Of a DNA stretch of 64,000 nucleotides, positions 35,884-48,542 are shown in pieces. Source of the stretch: Xanthostigma xanthostigma (taxonomy: Eukaryota > Arthropoda > Insecta > Raphidioptera > Raphidiidae). The notes under the pieces were generated by a model. That model was not told where the DNA came from. It ran no database searches and saw only the letters and a list, made by a program, of their open reading frames with translations. The stretch lies in NCBI GenBank assembly GCA_963575645.1, contig OY754464.1:26737501-26801500 (forward strand), given 5' to 3'. How positions within the stretch are numbered: the stretch's first letter is position 1; every line of letters starts with the position of its first letter. The position numbers were made by a program, and so were the translations under genes.

Positions 35884-38146
35884 ATGATACGAACGTGTAT
35901 AAAAAATTTGCAGCCAGCAGCTTCACAGTGGTAAATATTAAATTTCTTATTATTTTTACGTTTTGTCAAAAAATTCAACTTGTCAAAAATTTTTAGGACA
36001 AAAGTATCTTTTTCTACAACTCAGGCAAATTGTCTAAGAAAAACACGAGATCAAGTTAAAAAAGAAGTTGTTGTTGTCACAACAGAAAGACCAGCGCGTG
36101 ATGCAGAGACTCTTATAACCGTTCCAGAAAAGGTACGTTACGCACTCTCTCAAAGGACTGACCTTTGTATAAATTTTGTTTCGAAGGACTATGAAGCTTG
36201 CCTCGTAGTTGAGTTTTCTCTTGTGTACGCAGAAATCAGAATTTAGATTCTCACTCTGTACTACTGAATGTTTTTTTCTATCGACTAGGTAAATGTTTAT
36301 GTGGTTTGCACTATATCGAATGATAGAGTCTACTGAAGTATTTATACTGCCTCTATCTGGCTACATTGTGGTGCCATCCAGCTGAGCAAATTTTCTATGG
36401 GAAACACTAATACAGTAGAACCTCGATAAATTAAAAACCTCTGCAACTTAACATTTTTTGAATTCCTTTCCCCTCAAAGCCTAAAATCTCCATTACTTAA
36501 AGCATAAAACCTCGGTAACTTAAACAAATATTTTGAACGTTGTCCCTCGATAACTTAAAATAATATTTTGGTGACCTCCATAACTTAAAGTATTATCAGT
36601 GAGTCATCGTGAATAAGTATACAAACAAAATGTTTTGCCAAGAACTTTATTAACTTTCACTTCAGTCTTTCACCAAATCGCTTTAAGCTTTAATTAAGCA
36701 GTGAAAAGTGGTTCAAGGAGAAAAGATTTTGCTCTTCAGTTTGGGATTCATGAGAGTACATTGTCAGTTAAAAATTGAACTTCCAAAACATCACTAACTT
36801 CAACTCTTGATAAGTAAAAAACTCGATATATATACCTAAGTCGTGAAGTAGAGACTTTTATACAACAGCGATTTCTCATAAAAAAAGGTGATATTGGTCC
36901 CATAATGTCATATTTAGAGAGAGTGAATATTATAATCGGAAACAAAATACTTGTTAATATCTAATTTATCGACATCAGGCAGATTTATCGCCCATAACTG
37001 GTGTACCAGAAGAACATGTCAAAACTAGAATGGTTCGTATTTATAAACCAGCCAAGAATGCTATGCAAAGCGGCACCAACAACATCGGCCACTGGCAGAT
37101 AGATTTCGACAATCGGGAACGCTGGGAGAATCCTCTCATAGGATGGTGCTCTACGTTAGTACTATTACTAATCAGAAACGTAGCCAGAAATTGAAACTGA
37201 GGCTTTTTGTAATTAGAATATACAAATTTTAAATTAACTTCGTTCGTGACGTGAAGATACGACACTATGGTTCGCTGAAAAGTTCTGTATCTAAAACGTT
37301 AAACTTCTGACATCTTATCGAAACTAGTATTCTAGAGTCTCACTTCATAAATTGCGCAAGAGATGGCAGTAAACTATTAACTCTGATATTTATTTAAACC
37401 ACAGTACAGACCACCCTTCTAACTGTGTTTAAAACATTCTTCTACAATATATTACTGTTCCGTAGCAAGTTTTGAATTGATTTTGAACTACTAAAGCGCA
37501 TGTTGGCAATACAGAACTCTTCGAACACATTGTATTTGTTGGTGATATCCTCGAACTGTTTGAACTTGGTTTTATCCGCTTTAGGCTCTAGCAGTTCTAG
37601 AAGCCACGAATTGCTAAAAGCAAGCAAGGATCTGTATTGCCAACACACGCTTTAGCAGTCCAGTAGTTGCCAACAAACAAACCATAATAAGTAAATATTT
37701 TCAAAATTAGTTGTCCTTTTTGAGAAATCTTTACAGTTTTACGTTGCTGTACGAATTTATCAAAAAGGACATAGTTTTGAAAGTATTTGTGCGGATGTCT
37801 AAAAAACATTTTCTATCGAATTTTATCGATTTTAATGGATGAACTGACCCTTTCAAAGTGCATCCTTGCACCACGTCTGGCTACGTCTCAGATACATAAA
37901 TAATAATGGTAATTTTGAAAGGCCCTGACAATTAAAAAAATTAACATAAAGACTTTATTTTACAGAGGCGATCCGTTGTCTAACATGAAAGTTGATTTTT
38001 CAACCGCTGAAGATGCTATTGATTTTTGTGAAAAGAATGGTTGGCAGTGGTTTATCCAGGAGAGTAAAATCACAAAACCCGAGCGCGTCAAGTCCTACGG
38101 TATAAATTTCTCTTGGAACAAACGAACTAGGGTTTCAACAAAATGA
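35884..38146 (+). CDS. NDUFS4: NADH:ubiquinone oxidoreductase subunit S4 (18-kDa complex I subunit)
   Basis: Four exons, 35884-35930, 35997-36132, 36979-37154 and 37966-38146, join in frame to encode 179 residues (human 175). The N-terminus is basic and free of acidic residues, as expected of a mitochondrial presequence. The mature part follows the family closely: [20 protein letters not shown], then [53 protein letters not shown] and the C-terminal [17 protein letters not shown]. The protein is an accessory subunit of the complex I N-module on the matrix side, needed for stable assembly. The start at 35884 is the first Met in a short first exon. Intron 2 carries a pogo/Tigger-type remnant and intron 3 a MITE relative. 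No other gene competes for this identity. Confidence 0.96.
36413..36840 (+). pseudogene. pogo/Tigger-type transposon remnant in NDUFS4 intron 2
   Basis: The left end cagtagaacctcgataaatt follows a TA, the hallmark of pogo-type elements. At 36698-36778 the frame [20 protein letters not shown], continuing TLSVKN, matches the CENP-B-like helix-turn-helix of the transposase N-terminus. An upstream frameshift and an early stop make it dead. The right end is uncertain. Confidence 0.6.
37440..37690. mobile_element. Diverged relative of the 9830-10141 MITE, in NDUFS4 intron 3
   Basis: Shares ggcaatacagaactctt, ctagcagttctagaagcc and gttgccaacaaac with that element. Its ends are eroded. Confidence 0.5.
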
Positions 38147-38982
38147 ATTACTACATGTACATAAAATATATAGCTAAATGTATTTAAAAAATCTTTGAGT
38201 TTTTATTTACGTCTTTTATTTAATATTATCATTGGTTAACTATAATACGTTAGTCAATGATATTATCCTGTTCTTAGCTTCCCAAAAATAGACAAAACAA
38301 ATTTTTTTTGTCATTCTGACTTCAATTAGGTGCGGGCACAATTTTTTAGAACTATGTAAAATTTCAAGTCGATAGTATATTATGTAGTTCCTGCGAAAAT
38401 CGACTGTGACATACAAGCAAACACCGAAATCTTACCATTGCCCATAAGGAATCCCCTTGTACCCTTTAAAGTGACAGGGAGGGGAGGGGGAGGTCGCCCC
38501 AAGTTTCTTCGGCAAGGGGTCCTTCATGATCCCCCCAAAACAAAACTTTCTAAAAATATTGAAAACAGACGAAATATGACGTAAAACAATTGTATTTGCG
38601 GATGTAGATGTGAATAGTATATATTACACCACAAGGGCCGAAAGTGTGCTATCTTGCCCTTCTCGCCATAATGCTAGAGGCGCAGCCGAGGGCATCATGG
38701 CAAGAAATCAAGAATATCACACTTTCGGTGTATATTAATTTAGAGTTGTACTTATAGAAATTTGGAAGCATGTTAATTGTAAAAGGTAAACTTTTAAATG
38801 TAAAGAAAAACCATTCCAAAATTGTAAAAAAAAAATTTATTATATTATAAGCGCTTTCGACCTAAGTCATCATCAGATAAAATTATTTCTCACACAATGA
38901 ATGTATAACATGATACATCTTAATGGAATTATTAGACATTTTTAAAAAATTATTCGGTGTATATTATTTTTCTTCATACCTA
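38147..38982. repeat. NDUFS4 3' flank with palindromic repeat at about 38620-38745
   Basis: Mostly featureless. An inverted repeat with outer ccgaaagtgtg/cacactttcgg arms and an inner ttgccatgatgccctcggct half spans about 38636-38726. No AATAAA was found close to the NDUFS4 stop. Confidence 0.4.
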
Positions 38983-39213
38983 AAGGAATGGTGAGACCAC
39001 CTTTGGTGAGAAATGCGCCGAACTGCCCTAAGGGGGGTTTTTGACAGGTATAATATAAGATAAACATTGATTCAGCATTAATGGAGGCTAGGTGTGGCCT
39101 CCATTATGCTTTTCTAAATCAATGTTTACCTTATACGTCTATAGTTTACCTGTCAAAAACCCCCTTTAGGGCAGTTCGACGCATTTCTCACCAGAGGTCT
39201 CACCATTCTTTTG
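38983..39213. mobile_element. Hairpin MITE (aaggaatggtgagacc arms)
   Basis: Arms of about 100 bp (gtgagaaatgcg, ctgccctaa, tttttgacaggta) around a central aatggaggctaggtgtggcc inverted core. Confidence 0.8.
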
Positions 39214-39227
39214 GGTTCCGAATTGCA

Positions 39228-39667
39228 TAAAAACACAGATAAATCCCAAGCAAGCAGCTTTAGTTTATACGTAAAAACACCAATGACTGCTGTTCGCGAC
39301 AGTTAGCTAAAATATAATAGGGTTGCTATGGAAACGAAATCTAAACAACAGTTGATTGGTTGTTTTTGCTTTCTGCCTTACAATTGATGCCGAAAGTACG
39401 CACTTTCGATCGAGATATGAAGAAAAATATTTCGGCACTAATTGTAAGACAGAAAGTCTAACACTCCTTGATGGGATTACACGCACCAGTGCGGGTAGTT
39501 TGTACGCTCGGGCGGTAGCAAAACAAAAACAACCAATCAAGTGTTGTTTAGATGTCGTTTCCATAGCAACCCTATTATACATTTTAGCTAATAGTCGCGA
39601 ACAGCTGTCATTCGTGTTTTTACGTATAAACTCAAAGCTGCTTGCTTGGAATTTATCTGTGTTTTTA
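39228..39667. mobile_element. Inverted-repeat MITE (aaaacacagataaat arms)
   Basis: Arms of about 140 bp pair (gcaagcagctttagtttata; ataatagggttgctatgg; caaccaatcaa). Open frames inside are arm shadows. Confidence 0.75.
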
Positions 39668-39745
39668 GTTACTTAAGCTTACGACCGAGATACCTATGGA
39701 GAAAATAGTAATAAGACGCACTACGAGAATACTTTTTCCTAGAGT

Positions 39746-40184
39746 AAAGGTCGCTGCACACGAGGCTAGAAACGCTGCTAGATTACTTGCTAGATTTGCC
39801 TACTAGTTTTCTAGCGCTGGTTTTCTTGATTGCTGTTAAATGCTCGCTTCACACGAGGCTATTTTTCAAGTTTGCTTTGTGGATAGATCTGGTGCGCGCG
39901 CAGTGACAGTTCGAATATAGACACGGAGCAAAACGTGTCTGTTGTCTGACTGACGCCATGCGGTCGTTTGTTTCAAGTGCCCACGTGAAGATACTGCTTC
40001 CTGATTGGTTCTTGCTGATACCTAGCCGCAAATCTAGCAGGGAAAATAGCCCCTGTTCTAATTTTAAAACCTATCTTCTGAGCTAGCAAGGCAGCCCGCA
40101 GTGACGTCATTTCTAGCTTCCTACCCAGCCTACCGGCTAGCAGAACTCCCAGCAGCGTTTCTAGCATCGTGTGCAGCGGCCTTT
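39746..40184. mobile_element. AAGGCCGCTGCACACGAG MITE, copy 2
   Basis: Ends aaaggtcgctgcacacgagg and the complement of cgtgtgcagcggccttt. Interior shared with 12597-12967. Confidence 0.8.
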
Positions 40185-41042
40185 AAGAACTATTTCGATT
40201 CTTAGACTTCTGATTAAAAATGATGTTTGCATAGAATTTAAATGTAGATGACGTTTTTTCTGGATCTAAACCCTTATCTCTGATATTATGAAAAATAGTG
40301 GAAAGTGAAACAAAAATATTAAAAGAAGATGATATTAATGAAAGCCGACATCCTGCGCTACGAACCAACACAACAAAAAAAAAACCTAGGGCACCAAAAA
40401 GTTAAATCCGACTCTGCCTATTGGCCAAGCAGTCAATGAACTCGAGCACGCGTCAAGTACGACCTGCTCTCGATAATCTTGTCGTGAAATGCATCACATT
40501 CGCAAAAACTCCGCAACGACTACTGCGAATACAGATGTCCAAAATAATGCGAATGTTCCGTGGATGCGGATGCAGACGCCTGCAATATCCCTATTATCTG
40601 TACTAATAACATAAATCTTCAGTCGATATAATAAATACATAATATTTCTTTTCAACAATAATGATACAATTTTTGTACGACAACGACGACAATAAATAAG
40701 CATGGAAAAGACTCGCGACGATAAATCCACAGACGCTTGCTGTCACGCGGTGTGGCGCGCGAAGCAACAATATAATGACGTCATTTCCTGCACTGATTTA
40801 TAGTCATGTTACATAATATGTATTATATATCTGTAGGCACGAGGCGAAAGAGTATATGTTGAAATTTCGGTATTTTTAATGTTAGTTGAAATTGGTAGGA
40901 CTGTTTTTGTAATAAATTGAGATTTGATGATACGCATAAAATTAAATAACAAATATATATGATTATTATTTTTTTAAGTCATGACGTTTCACCTCGTCAG
41001 GCATTAACGAAAGTCATGTAATAAAAAGAAATCGACCATTTT
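40185..41042. other. Intergenic spacer
   Basis: No gene or delimited repeat found. A short stretch of higher GC near 40420-40580 and 40730-40770 has no recognisable product. Confidence 0.35.
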
Positions 41043-41227
41043 TGACGTGATAACGTCTTATAAATTGATGAATCACGTCAATATAAAAAGATGAAACACC
41101 GGCTGCATGCACGAAAAAGTGTAACGTTCCGCCTGACCCTGTGCGTGATTATTAAATATGATATTCGAGCGGAATACGTTATCACGTAAAACTATCGTCC
41201 GTAAACCGACTTTACAGACAACCAATT
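41043..41227 (-). mobile_element. ACGTGATAACGT family, copy d (shortest)
   Basis: tgacgtgataacgtcttata at one end and the acagacaaccaatt tail at the other. It keeps the gcatgcacgaaaaagtgtaa interior. Confidence 0.7.
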
Positions 41228-41361
41228 TTTATTTGAAACTATTTCTTATTCACAAACTCAATTGTTATAAATATTCAAATTTCTATTCTTATAAAAGCTA
41301 TATAACATTGTTTCATATCAATAGCATGCAAAGCCGCGGGTAACGGCTAGTAAATAATAAA

Positions 41362-42050
41362 ACATATACAGTATGGTTTTTTAAAAACCGAACACCCTTT
41401 TATTTCTTACAGGAAGGATTTTCGAAAAAAAAGTTTCGGACAAAAGTTACAGGGAATCAAGGGGGAAGAACAGTGATGTAGTTTTTTTTTTCGTTTGGTG
41501 GAGGTGTCTCCAAAATATCAAGGTCACCTACACTTTCTTAAATACGACCCTGTATATTTTATCTAGGATTATTTTTCTTTGGTTCAAAGAGATCAACACT
41601 TGTACCAAACATTTTTGGATTCGATGCCATCGTGAACCGCTGTTTGATTCTCAATTCATTATTCATCCCGTTTCCTTAGTGGATTGTGTGAGTCGGAAAA
41701 ACTTTTTCAGGGGTTTTTCCGACTCACACAATCCACTAAAATAGGAAACGGGATGAATTGAGAATCAAATAGCGGTTCACGATGGCATCAAATCCAAAAA
41801 TGTTTGGTACAAGAGTTGATCTCTTTGACCCAAAGAACAATAATCCTAGATAAAATATACAGGGTCGTATTTAAGAAAGTGTAGGTGACCTTGATATTTT
41901 GGAGACACCTCCACGAAACGAAAAAAAAAACTACATCACTGTTCTTCCCCCTTGATTCCCTGTAACTTTTGTCCGAAACTTTTTTTTCGAAAATCCTTCC
42001 TCTAAGAAATAAAAGGGTGTTCGGTTTTTAAAAAACCATACTGTATATGT
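41362..42050. mobile_element. Foldback element: 690-bp near-perfect palindrome
   Basis: Arms of about 335 bp run from acatatacagtatgg inwards to ccgactcacacaatccacta and pair with few mismatches around a loop of only a few bases near 41706. The high arm identity suggests a recent origin or arm conversion. Confidence 0.9.
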
Positions 42051-43714
42051 ACCTACAATCTACATATTTCATTTTTAGCCGATCTCCAAATACCAAATAA
42101 TCAAGGTATTTTTAATGTTTCTTACCTTAAGTCGTTTGTCCGTCCGTCCGTAAATCTGTCAGTGTTGAATTTCTCAGGACTAAGTTGCATTAATACAAAT
42201 TATTTTTTGCAACCTAACTTGAAAAATTTTGTTGTGTGCACATTTGGTGAGCAAAAAAAAAAAGGTCCTTTCCTTTCCGCAACAAAAATGTGGTCTTTCT
42301 TTCGTTTGTTGTGGCTTGTTGTCTGCGTTCCTGATGAATCCAGGGGGGGGGGGGGGTAATTACCCCCTGTACCCCCCATATCTGCGCCCTTGTTGAGTAT
42401 AGGTATACTTTAGAATAACTAAGCGAACTAAAAGACATGCGGATTACAGATTTTTGCAAGGAGCAAACAAAACGGAGTCAAATAATTTTGGAAAACTGAA
42501 AAAATGTCATAATAAATGAATGACATAGGTGGTACTGCCTTGTGGCCACACTTATCATAAGATATTATACCAATACAGCCAGTAAGGACTACATAACTTG
42601 CCATGTTTCGTCAGTCAAAAATTTGTTAGAATTTTTCCCCCCAATATACTTAAATTTTTAATATTTGCACCTGTATATTGACGTATTTTGAGTTATGACA
42701 AACTTTTGAATTCGATAGTTTTCATTTTTTGTCTTAATTTTTTTTTAAATATCTTTGTAAAAACAAGAGATGCTAGTAAAAAATTCAAAGTTCCTCTTGC
42801 TTTGCGGATGACGTCATGCGGGACACTACTTCACCCTTTTCAAAATTATAATCTTTAGGAAACAGATCTATGTCACTTGCACTTCTAAACGAAAAGAATA
42901 CAGAAGTGAGCGTGCCCTCATTTAAATCAGCGAGTCTTTTCCTATACAAGTACTTATATTATGATCTGAAACATTTGAGAGATTTCGAATTTTATCAAGA
43001 GTGACATTTTTTTAAAGTGTTTGCCTTAAAAATAGCAAAAACGAAGTATCTCATAGGTATATTTTTCAAATCTTTATAGAAAAAATTACGCTGATTTCAC
43101 AAGAAAATTACTGTGTCTGTTTCGGTTTAGAAATTCGAGATATTCGAAGATTTTTTTATGGATTTTGAAAAAATTTAAATGGACACGATTTCTAAACCAG
43201 AAGAGATAGACGTTTGCTTGTGGTCATTAGAATCAAGTAATCAACATATCCTTTTGTAGAAGTACTGAAGAAAAATATTGGTAATAGATATAGCAAATTC
43301 GTCATTAAAAAATATCAGGTATTTGCAAGAACTTGAATTGTTTGTCTATTTTACAAGCTTTTATTCAACTTGTCATGTTTGTTATTGTGTCAATTTAGGT
43401 TAGAAACGTGTAAATTCAATATATGGCTAAGAGCTGGCTACGGAGAAAATGGGTGACTCGGTGCAGAGCTGAAAATTAGCAGAATAATAGGAGATAGTAC
43501 AAGTAAGTAGGGAAAAAATTGCCAGAAGGCTAGGCGGAAGATAAAGAGCCGCCAGAAGGCGCTAATGTTGCGAAAAATCAGTGCACTTCTGGCAATTTCT
43601 ATACTTATTCTGTAATTCAAAACTAGATTATATATTATATAGGTATATTATACATTATATAGTTATAAGGGCGTACTGAAAATTCAAACATGATATAATA
43701 ATTACATTCGACAA
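42051..43714. other. Intergenic region with G/C homopolymer patch near 42343-42378
   Basis: The G13 run followed by taattaccccctg and an atctgcgccct end resembles the right end of the hAT-like element at 48077-48368, but I could not find the left end. The rest shows no gene. Confidence 0.35.
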
Positions 43715-43859
43715 ATATTCAAAATTATTAATGACATTTTGATAGAAATAAAATTAAATAAATTACGTTGTTATAACAACGTAATTTTATTAATGAAAAT
43801 ATATGACGATTAATTTTATTTCTATCAAAATGACAAATGTCATTAATAATTTTGAATAT
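43715..43859. repeat. Hairpin MITE with gttataac palindromic core
   Basis: Arms attcaaaattattaatgaca and partner, with an inner perfect aattacgttgttataacaac palindrome. Confidence 0.7.
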
Positions 43860-44010
43860 GGCGGATTATCTTTTACTTCTCAACATGATTCAGTCGTTTT
43901 TAGAATTAAATAATTAACTAATTCATTATAACAAATTACTATTATAATAGTAAACATTGGTAACAAACTTTTTAATGACAAGCTTGTATTAAAATGCACT
44001 TAATTTTAAT

Positions 44011-44096
44011 AATTTAGGTTCATAATTATAAAATCGTGGCTTGTGACTAATAAACGATCTGTGAACTCAGGCTTTTATAATTATAAATCTAAATGT
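44011..44096. repeat. Hairpin repeat (ggttcataattataaaa arms), copy 1
   Basis: Inverted arms around gtgactaataaacgat. A second copy lies at 58971-59070, with similar flanking sequence (ataaaagttta). Confidence 0.6.
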
Positions 44097-44571
44097 TTTT
44101 TTCTTTCCTAGTACATTTCAATAAAAGTTTAAAAAAGTTTTTTTACTATACATTAGGTATGTGACAAGTTATAATGTTAAGACTGCACCTCAACACTAGA
44201 ATCGGTAAGAAAGCGCCGGAGATATCATTATTTCGCACGCATCTCTCCTTCTGTGTACTTTGGTTGAAAAACTTGATTTATGCCGGCGTATTCAAAACAT
44301 AATTTCAGTGATTTATTATTTTATATATTACAGTTTCTCGCGCACTGCGTAGCTGCGACAACGGGGAGGTTGCGCTGTCATTTTTCTCTCCCTCCTCAAT
44401 GTAAGTACCCTAGTAGACAAGCTTGGGGTAATGAATAGCTTTACTTTCTTGTTTAGAATAAAACATAACTGCCGTTTCTACTCCTGGAATAGATCGTTCA
44501 TTCTAAAATTCATTCAAATATAATAGTAGGAGAACCGACCGTGTGAAACCCCCCTGTAATCTGTATGTGTA

Positions 44572-44714
44572 TATGTTACGGTTAATACAAGAAAGTAGTT
44601 TATTCGCGAATTAACCGGCTAATACCCGAATTAACCAACGTCAAGGATTGGTCAATTCGGGTAATTAGCCGATTAATTCGCGAATTAATTGCTTTCTTGT
44701 ATTAACCGTAACAT
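44572..44714. mobile_element. Hairpin MITE (tatgttacggttaatac arms)
   Basis: Arms of about 65 bp (caagaaag, ttcgcgaattaa, ccgaattaacca) close on a loop of about 11 bases. Confidence 0.8.
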
Positions 44715-45316
44715 ATATATAAAACAATCCCCCCCTCCGCCGCATCTGTTTGTCTGAACTGAACCCGATAAACTCAAAAACTAGGTATCGAACGTTTTAC
44801 CATTCCAACCCACAAGTGGGGAATGGTACAAGATTAGGTCAAAAATCACTTTTCCAAAATTTTACAATATCTTTCCTTTTTGAAGTCCCCCGTATCCAAA
44901 AAAACATATTTTTGGAAAAACTCTGTGCGTCTGTTAGTCTGTGAACACGATACAGGTCAAACGAATGAGCGGATTGAAACCAAATTTTGGGAGGATGTTT
45001 GGTATGCAAATATGAAGAGCCCTATTGTTTTTGGGGCATAGATATAATATGCTATAACGGTGGTTTTTATATAATCATGGTATACTTTTCATAACGGTTT
45101 ATTATTCTATTTATTTTTTCAAGAAAGTTTCGTTGGAAATTTTTTTTTCTAAACTTTATAGTTTCGTAAATATTTTGAAAAAAAAATCAGCCGCTCTTTT
45201 TTTTTATGGATCTGTCAGAAATAAACTAGTTAGGCATGCTTTGATTAATTTTTACATGACGTGGAACATATTATGTAGGTAACCATGGCAACGAATAGCA
45301 AATATCATATTGAATA

Positions 45317-45690
45317 CTAGCCATTGCCCGCGTCACCTCACGCGATTTCAGAAATTTTATTTTCTTTATTATAATCAAATGTCAACATACTTGAAGTTGG
45401 TATGGTCCAGTCGCCCAATTGGCTGAAATTTTTTCATACGGTTTTCACTAATAGAAAGAGCGATTAACGAGGAAGGTTGTAAATATTTTGTACAAATGCT
45501 GAACTATGACGGTGTTTTGTCAAAAAAAAAAAACTGTTTTCGTACGATTACATGGCTAACGCTGACCAAATCTTTAGAGATACATCAAAACAATGTACTT
45601 TGATAGTTCTGCTGGGTAAATGAGAAGGTTAATATAATATTTCCAGAATAGTTTTCCACCCAGGTGAAACCGGGACGGGGCCGCTAGTAT
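45317..45690 (-). mobile_element. Short retroelement copy, reverse orientation
   Basis: Read on the minus strand it begins ctagcggccccgtcccggtt and resembles the starts at 29787 and 58661. The other end also carries a ctagcc motif. Confidence 0.5.
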
Positions 45691-45726
45691 AACATAAAAG
45701 AATGAGTGGCATATCTATAGGCCATA

Positions 45727-46168
45727 GGGTATCCCGAAATATAATCCAGTATAGGTACTGGCCAGTGCTAATGACGTCATGAATCGACGCCATACTGTTG
45801 ATTCGTTCCGAAATATACTAGCCAGCGCGTTGACGTATTATTATTTCCGTCATCCACCAAAAGTAATTTTTTTTCTACTTAGAACGTGCTCAGCAACTTA
45901 GGCTATATGCACGCAGCACGTGGATACTTATAAGTACCTATCTAAAAGTAATTGTTTACTTTGTTGAGCAGAAATTATTGCAAATAACAAATAATAAAAT
46001 AAAAATTCCACAAAGCCTGACGCACACATGTCCGGTTAAATAATTATGCAACGTCACATCTGTCTCACCAGTACAAATGTTGGCACGCTAGTACAATTAT
46101 ATGGCGTCGGATTCATGACGTTATTATAGCACTGGCCAGTATACTGGGTTATATTTCGGAACATACCC
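45727..46168. mobile_element. GGGGTATGTTCCGAAATATA MITE
   Basis: Inverted ends pair over about 55 bp (cagtatactggccagtgcta; aacgtcatgaat). The terminal pattern resembles the 20602-21070 family. Confidence 0.8.
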
Positions 46169-48076
46169 CAAATAAAAGGTAGTTAGCAGTGTTGTCACAA
46201 TATTTTTCTATAGAAACCACACTATAGTGTCTATTCGGAAACCACTAAAAAGTCACCAGCGCTCACTCAAAGCTTTTTCATGTTTACATGTATTTTTATA
46301 ACAAAACTTAAATACAGGGGAAATATTTTAAAAACTAGCTACTAAAAATAAAAAGAGTGTGTTTTAGACTGAAGTAAAACTTCTTCCTGCCATAATTTGT
46401 TATTATTCACCCGAAAATTCACAAAATATAAACTTTAAAATGGTTTTACAATTTTATTCACTTTAAACGTAGAATATTTAAATGTATTGAACAAAATATT
46501 AATTTATAGAATTGTTCAAGAACGAAATGAACAGTCTAATGTAAGAAGAAAGAAATATAAACATAAAGATAATGAAAACAGAAGTAATACATTGCAATTA
46601 CTTAGCTCTCGTTGGATTTTAAGCGTAAATCTTTATGAAATATTATTTAAAGTACCCATAGGTTTACAAAACTTTTTTTGTCACCCGATAGCGCCACTGG
46701 CAAGTAAAGTATGTGTCATTCTATTGTTAGTACTGCTTATATTTTCGGCCACCTAATGGAGCCACTAGCCAGTGAAGTATTTGTCATCCTCTTTCTATCG
46801 TCACTAACTTATATCTCCCTCTCAACTTCAGTTCGCACTTCCGTAAATCTCTCGTCAGGCATTCACCAGCTTACTCCTTAAGTCAAGCGTGCGTAAAGAA
46901 GTTTTACTTCAAAAATTCCCATATGAGCGAGATTGAATCCACTAGTTTTAGTGGTAAGTCGTCGACATTGGTTGTTTGTAGCCCATCCTTACAATCAAAT
47001 ATGGATTGCCATCCCCAAATCTGACGTGGGATACCTGCGCCACTCCTTTTGAAAATCGATTTTTTAACAATAACGATACCTACCTGGCAGCGGGTTGAAA
47101 CATCGTCAAATTGTAGTTTACAGTGTATTTTCAACAAATAATATGAGTTGACAGCGAAAAATTTGGCTAACCAACCCTACAAAGTGGTTAAAGCAAACAG
47201 CTGCCCTATGTGATGTCTGTGGAGTCCGGAATCGGTTGGCGACAGATAATAGATATAAAAAATACATGTTTTTATAATTCTTAAACTTTATTTTGTAATG
47301 TTATTTTTTAACAATGCATTAATTATTTTTTGTAAAAATAGAAACAAATAAAAGTAAACATAAATACAACAAAATCCCTACAAAGTCATATATTTTGCAC
47401 ATCTTTTTAAAGTAACTTTTTACGAGAAAAAAATGACTAGAAATATTAATTTGAAATTATCATTTTCGAAAAAAACTATATTTATACAGAAATTTCCACA
47501 TCTTTAATTAAACAATTATCTCTGCTAAGAGTCTGTCAGTACAGCATAAACGGTATACTAGAATTCATACAGTAGTTGTCTGCGCTCTTGGGATTTCATC
47601 AGGAGGCGAAGCCCATTTCAAAATATTAAATATGGCAGTCCTATGCGAAGCGTTCGCATTGAAAAACCAGGTGCACATTTTCATAAGCCGGCACCGTCTA
47701 GAAGCCTAACATTACCTTATAACGTCATAAATTTCAATTACTCCTCGGTGGCGTTAAGAGGTCAAAAATATGGTTCTTTCACAGCCCTGAAATTGTACAA
47801 CTATTTAAAAATGTACTGTACTTGATTTCGAAATGCAATAAACCGGCGGTTCTTAAATTGGGGTCCGCCAAACCCACGCGAGACAATTTTTCTCAATTTC
47901 TATATATAACAATCAAAACAAAAAAAAAATGTGTTTTTAAGAGAGGTCTCGCCCTCTCTCTCCAGCTTTTAATTTTATTACACGCTCCCGACCGTATTTA
48001 TGATCCGAGGATAGATTTTTAATTTTCAGAACCGTGCGTCAGTGGACTCTATCACAAAACAAAACTATACCACAAC
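46169..48076. other. Long intergenic stretch without a convincing gene
   Basis: Contains several short open frames and a possible orphan splice-flanked frame at 47084-47176 (minus), none recognisable. No element ends could be paired. Confidence 0.35.
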
Positions 48077-48368
48077 CAAGGGCGTAAATAGGGGGGGGGG
48101 GGGTAAAGGGGGTAATTACCCAACCAGGATCATAATAATACAAAAATAAAACTGAGAATAATACGAATACCTGGCTAAAAAATAAAATTTAGTCTTTAGA
48201 AATACTTCTTGAAAAAAAAATTGTAAAATTGGTTTGGGAATTAATATTTTGCTTGACACCTTCCTTCGTGAGTATTCTTGTGTGATATTAATAAAACTTA
48301 AAAAAAATATTGAAGTTTTTTTGCTTTACCCCCCCCCCCCCCCAAGAAAAAAAATATCTACGCGCTTG
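48077..48368. mobile_element. hAT-like MITE with G/C homopolymer runs (CAAGGGCGTA ... TACGCGCTTG)
   Basis: Exact 8-bp duplication accacaac at 48069-48076 and 48369-48376. Near the ends are a G12 run and a C14 run that pair as an inverted repeat. Confidence 0.85.
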
Positions 48369-48542
48369 ACCACAACAAATAAAAACCAGTAGTATAACTC
48401 TCTATTGCACGCTTTAATTATTCTCGTGACCTCGTTGCTTGGTTTAAACCTGAGATTCTATCCTGAAACAGCCAGCGCTGTATCGTCTCGAGTGTTGGAA
48501 GTTTCACAGACAAGTGTTTCTTACGCGTCGGGTTTAGTATCT

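Noticed and set aside
47084..47176. Splice-flanked 31-codon open frame on the minus strand (starts GWLAKFFAVNSYYLLK)
   Set aside because: It has a fair acceptor and donor, but there are no partner exons and I do not recognise the peptide. A single short frame is not enough to call a gene.
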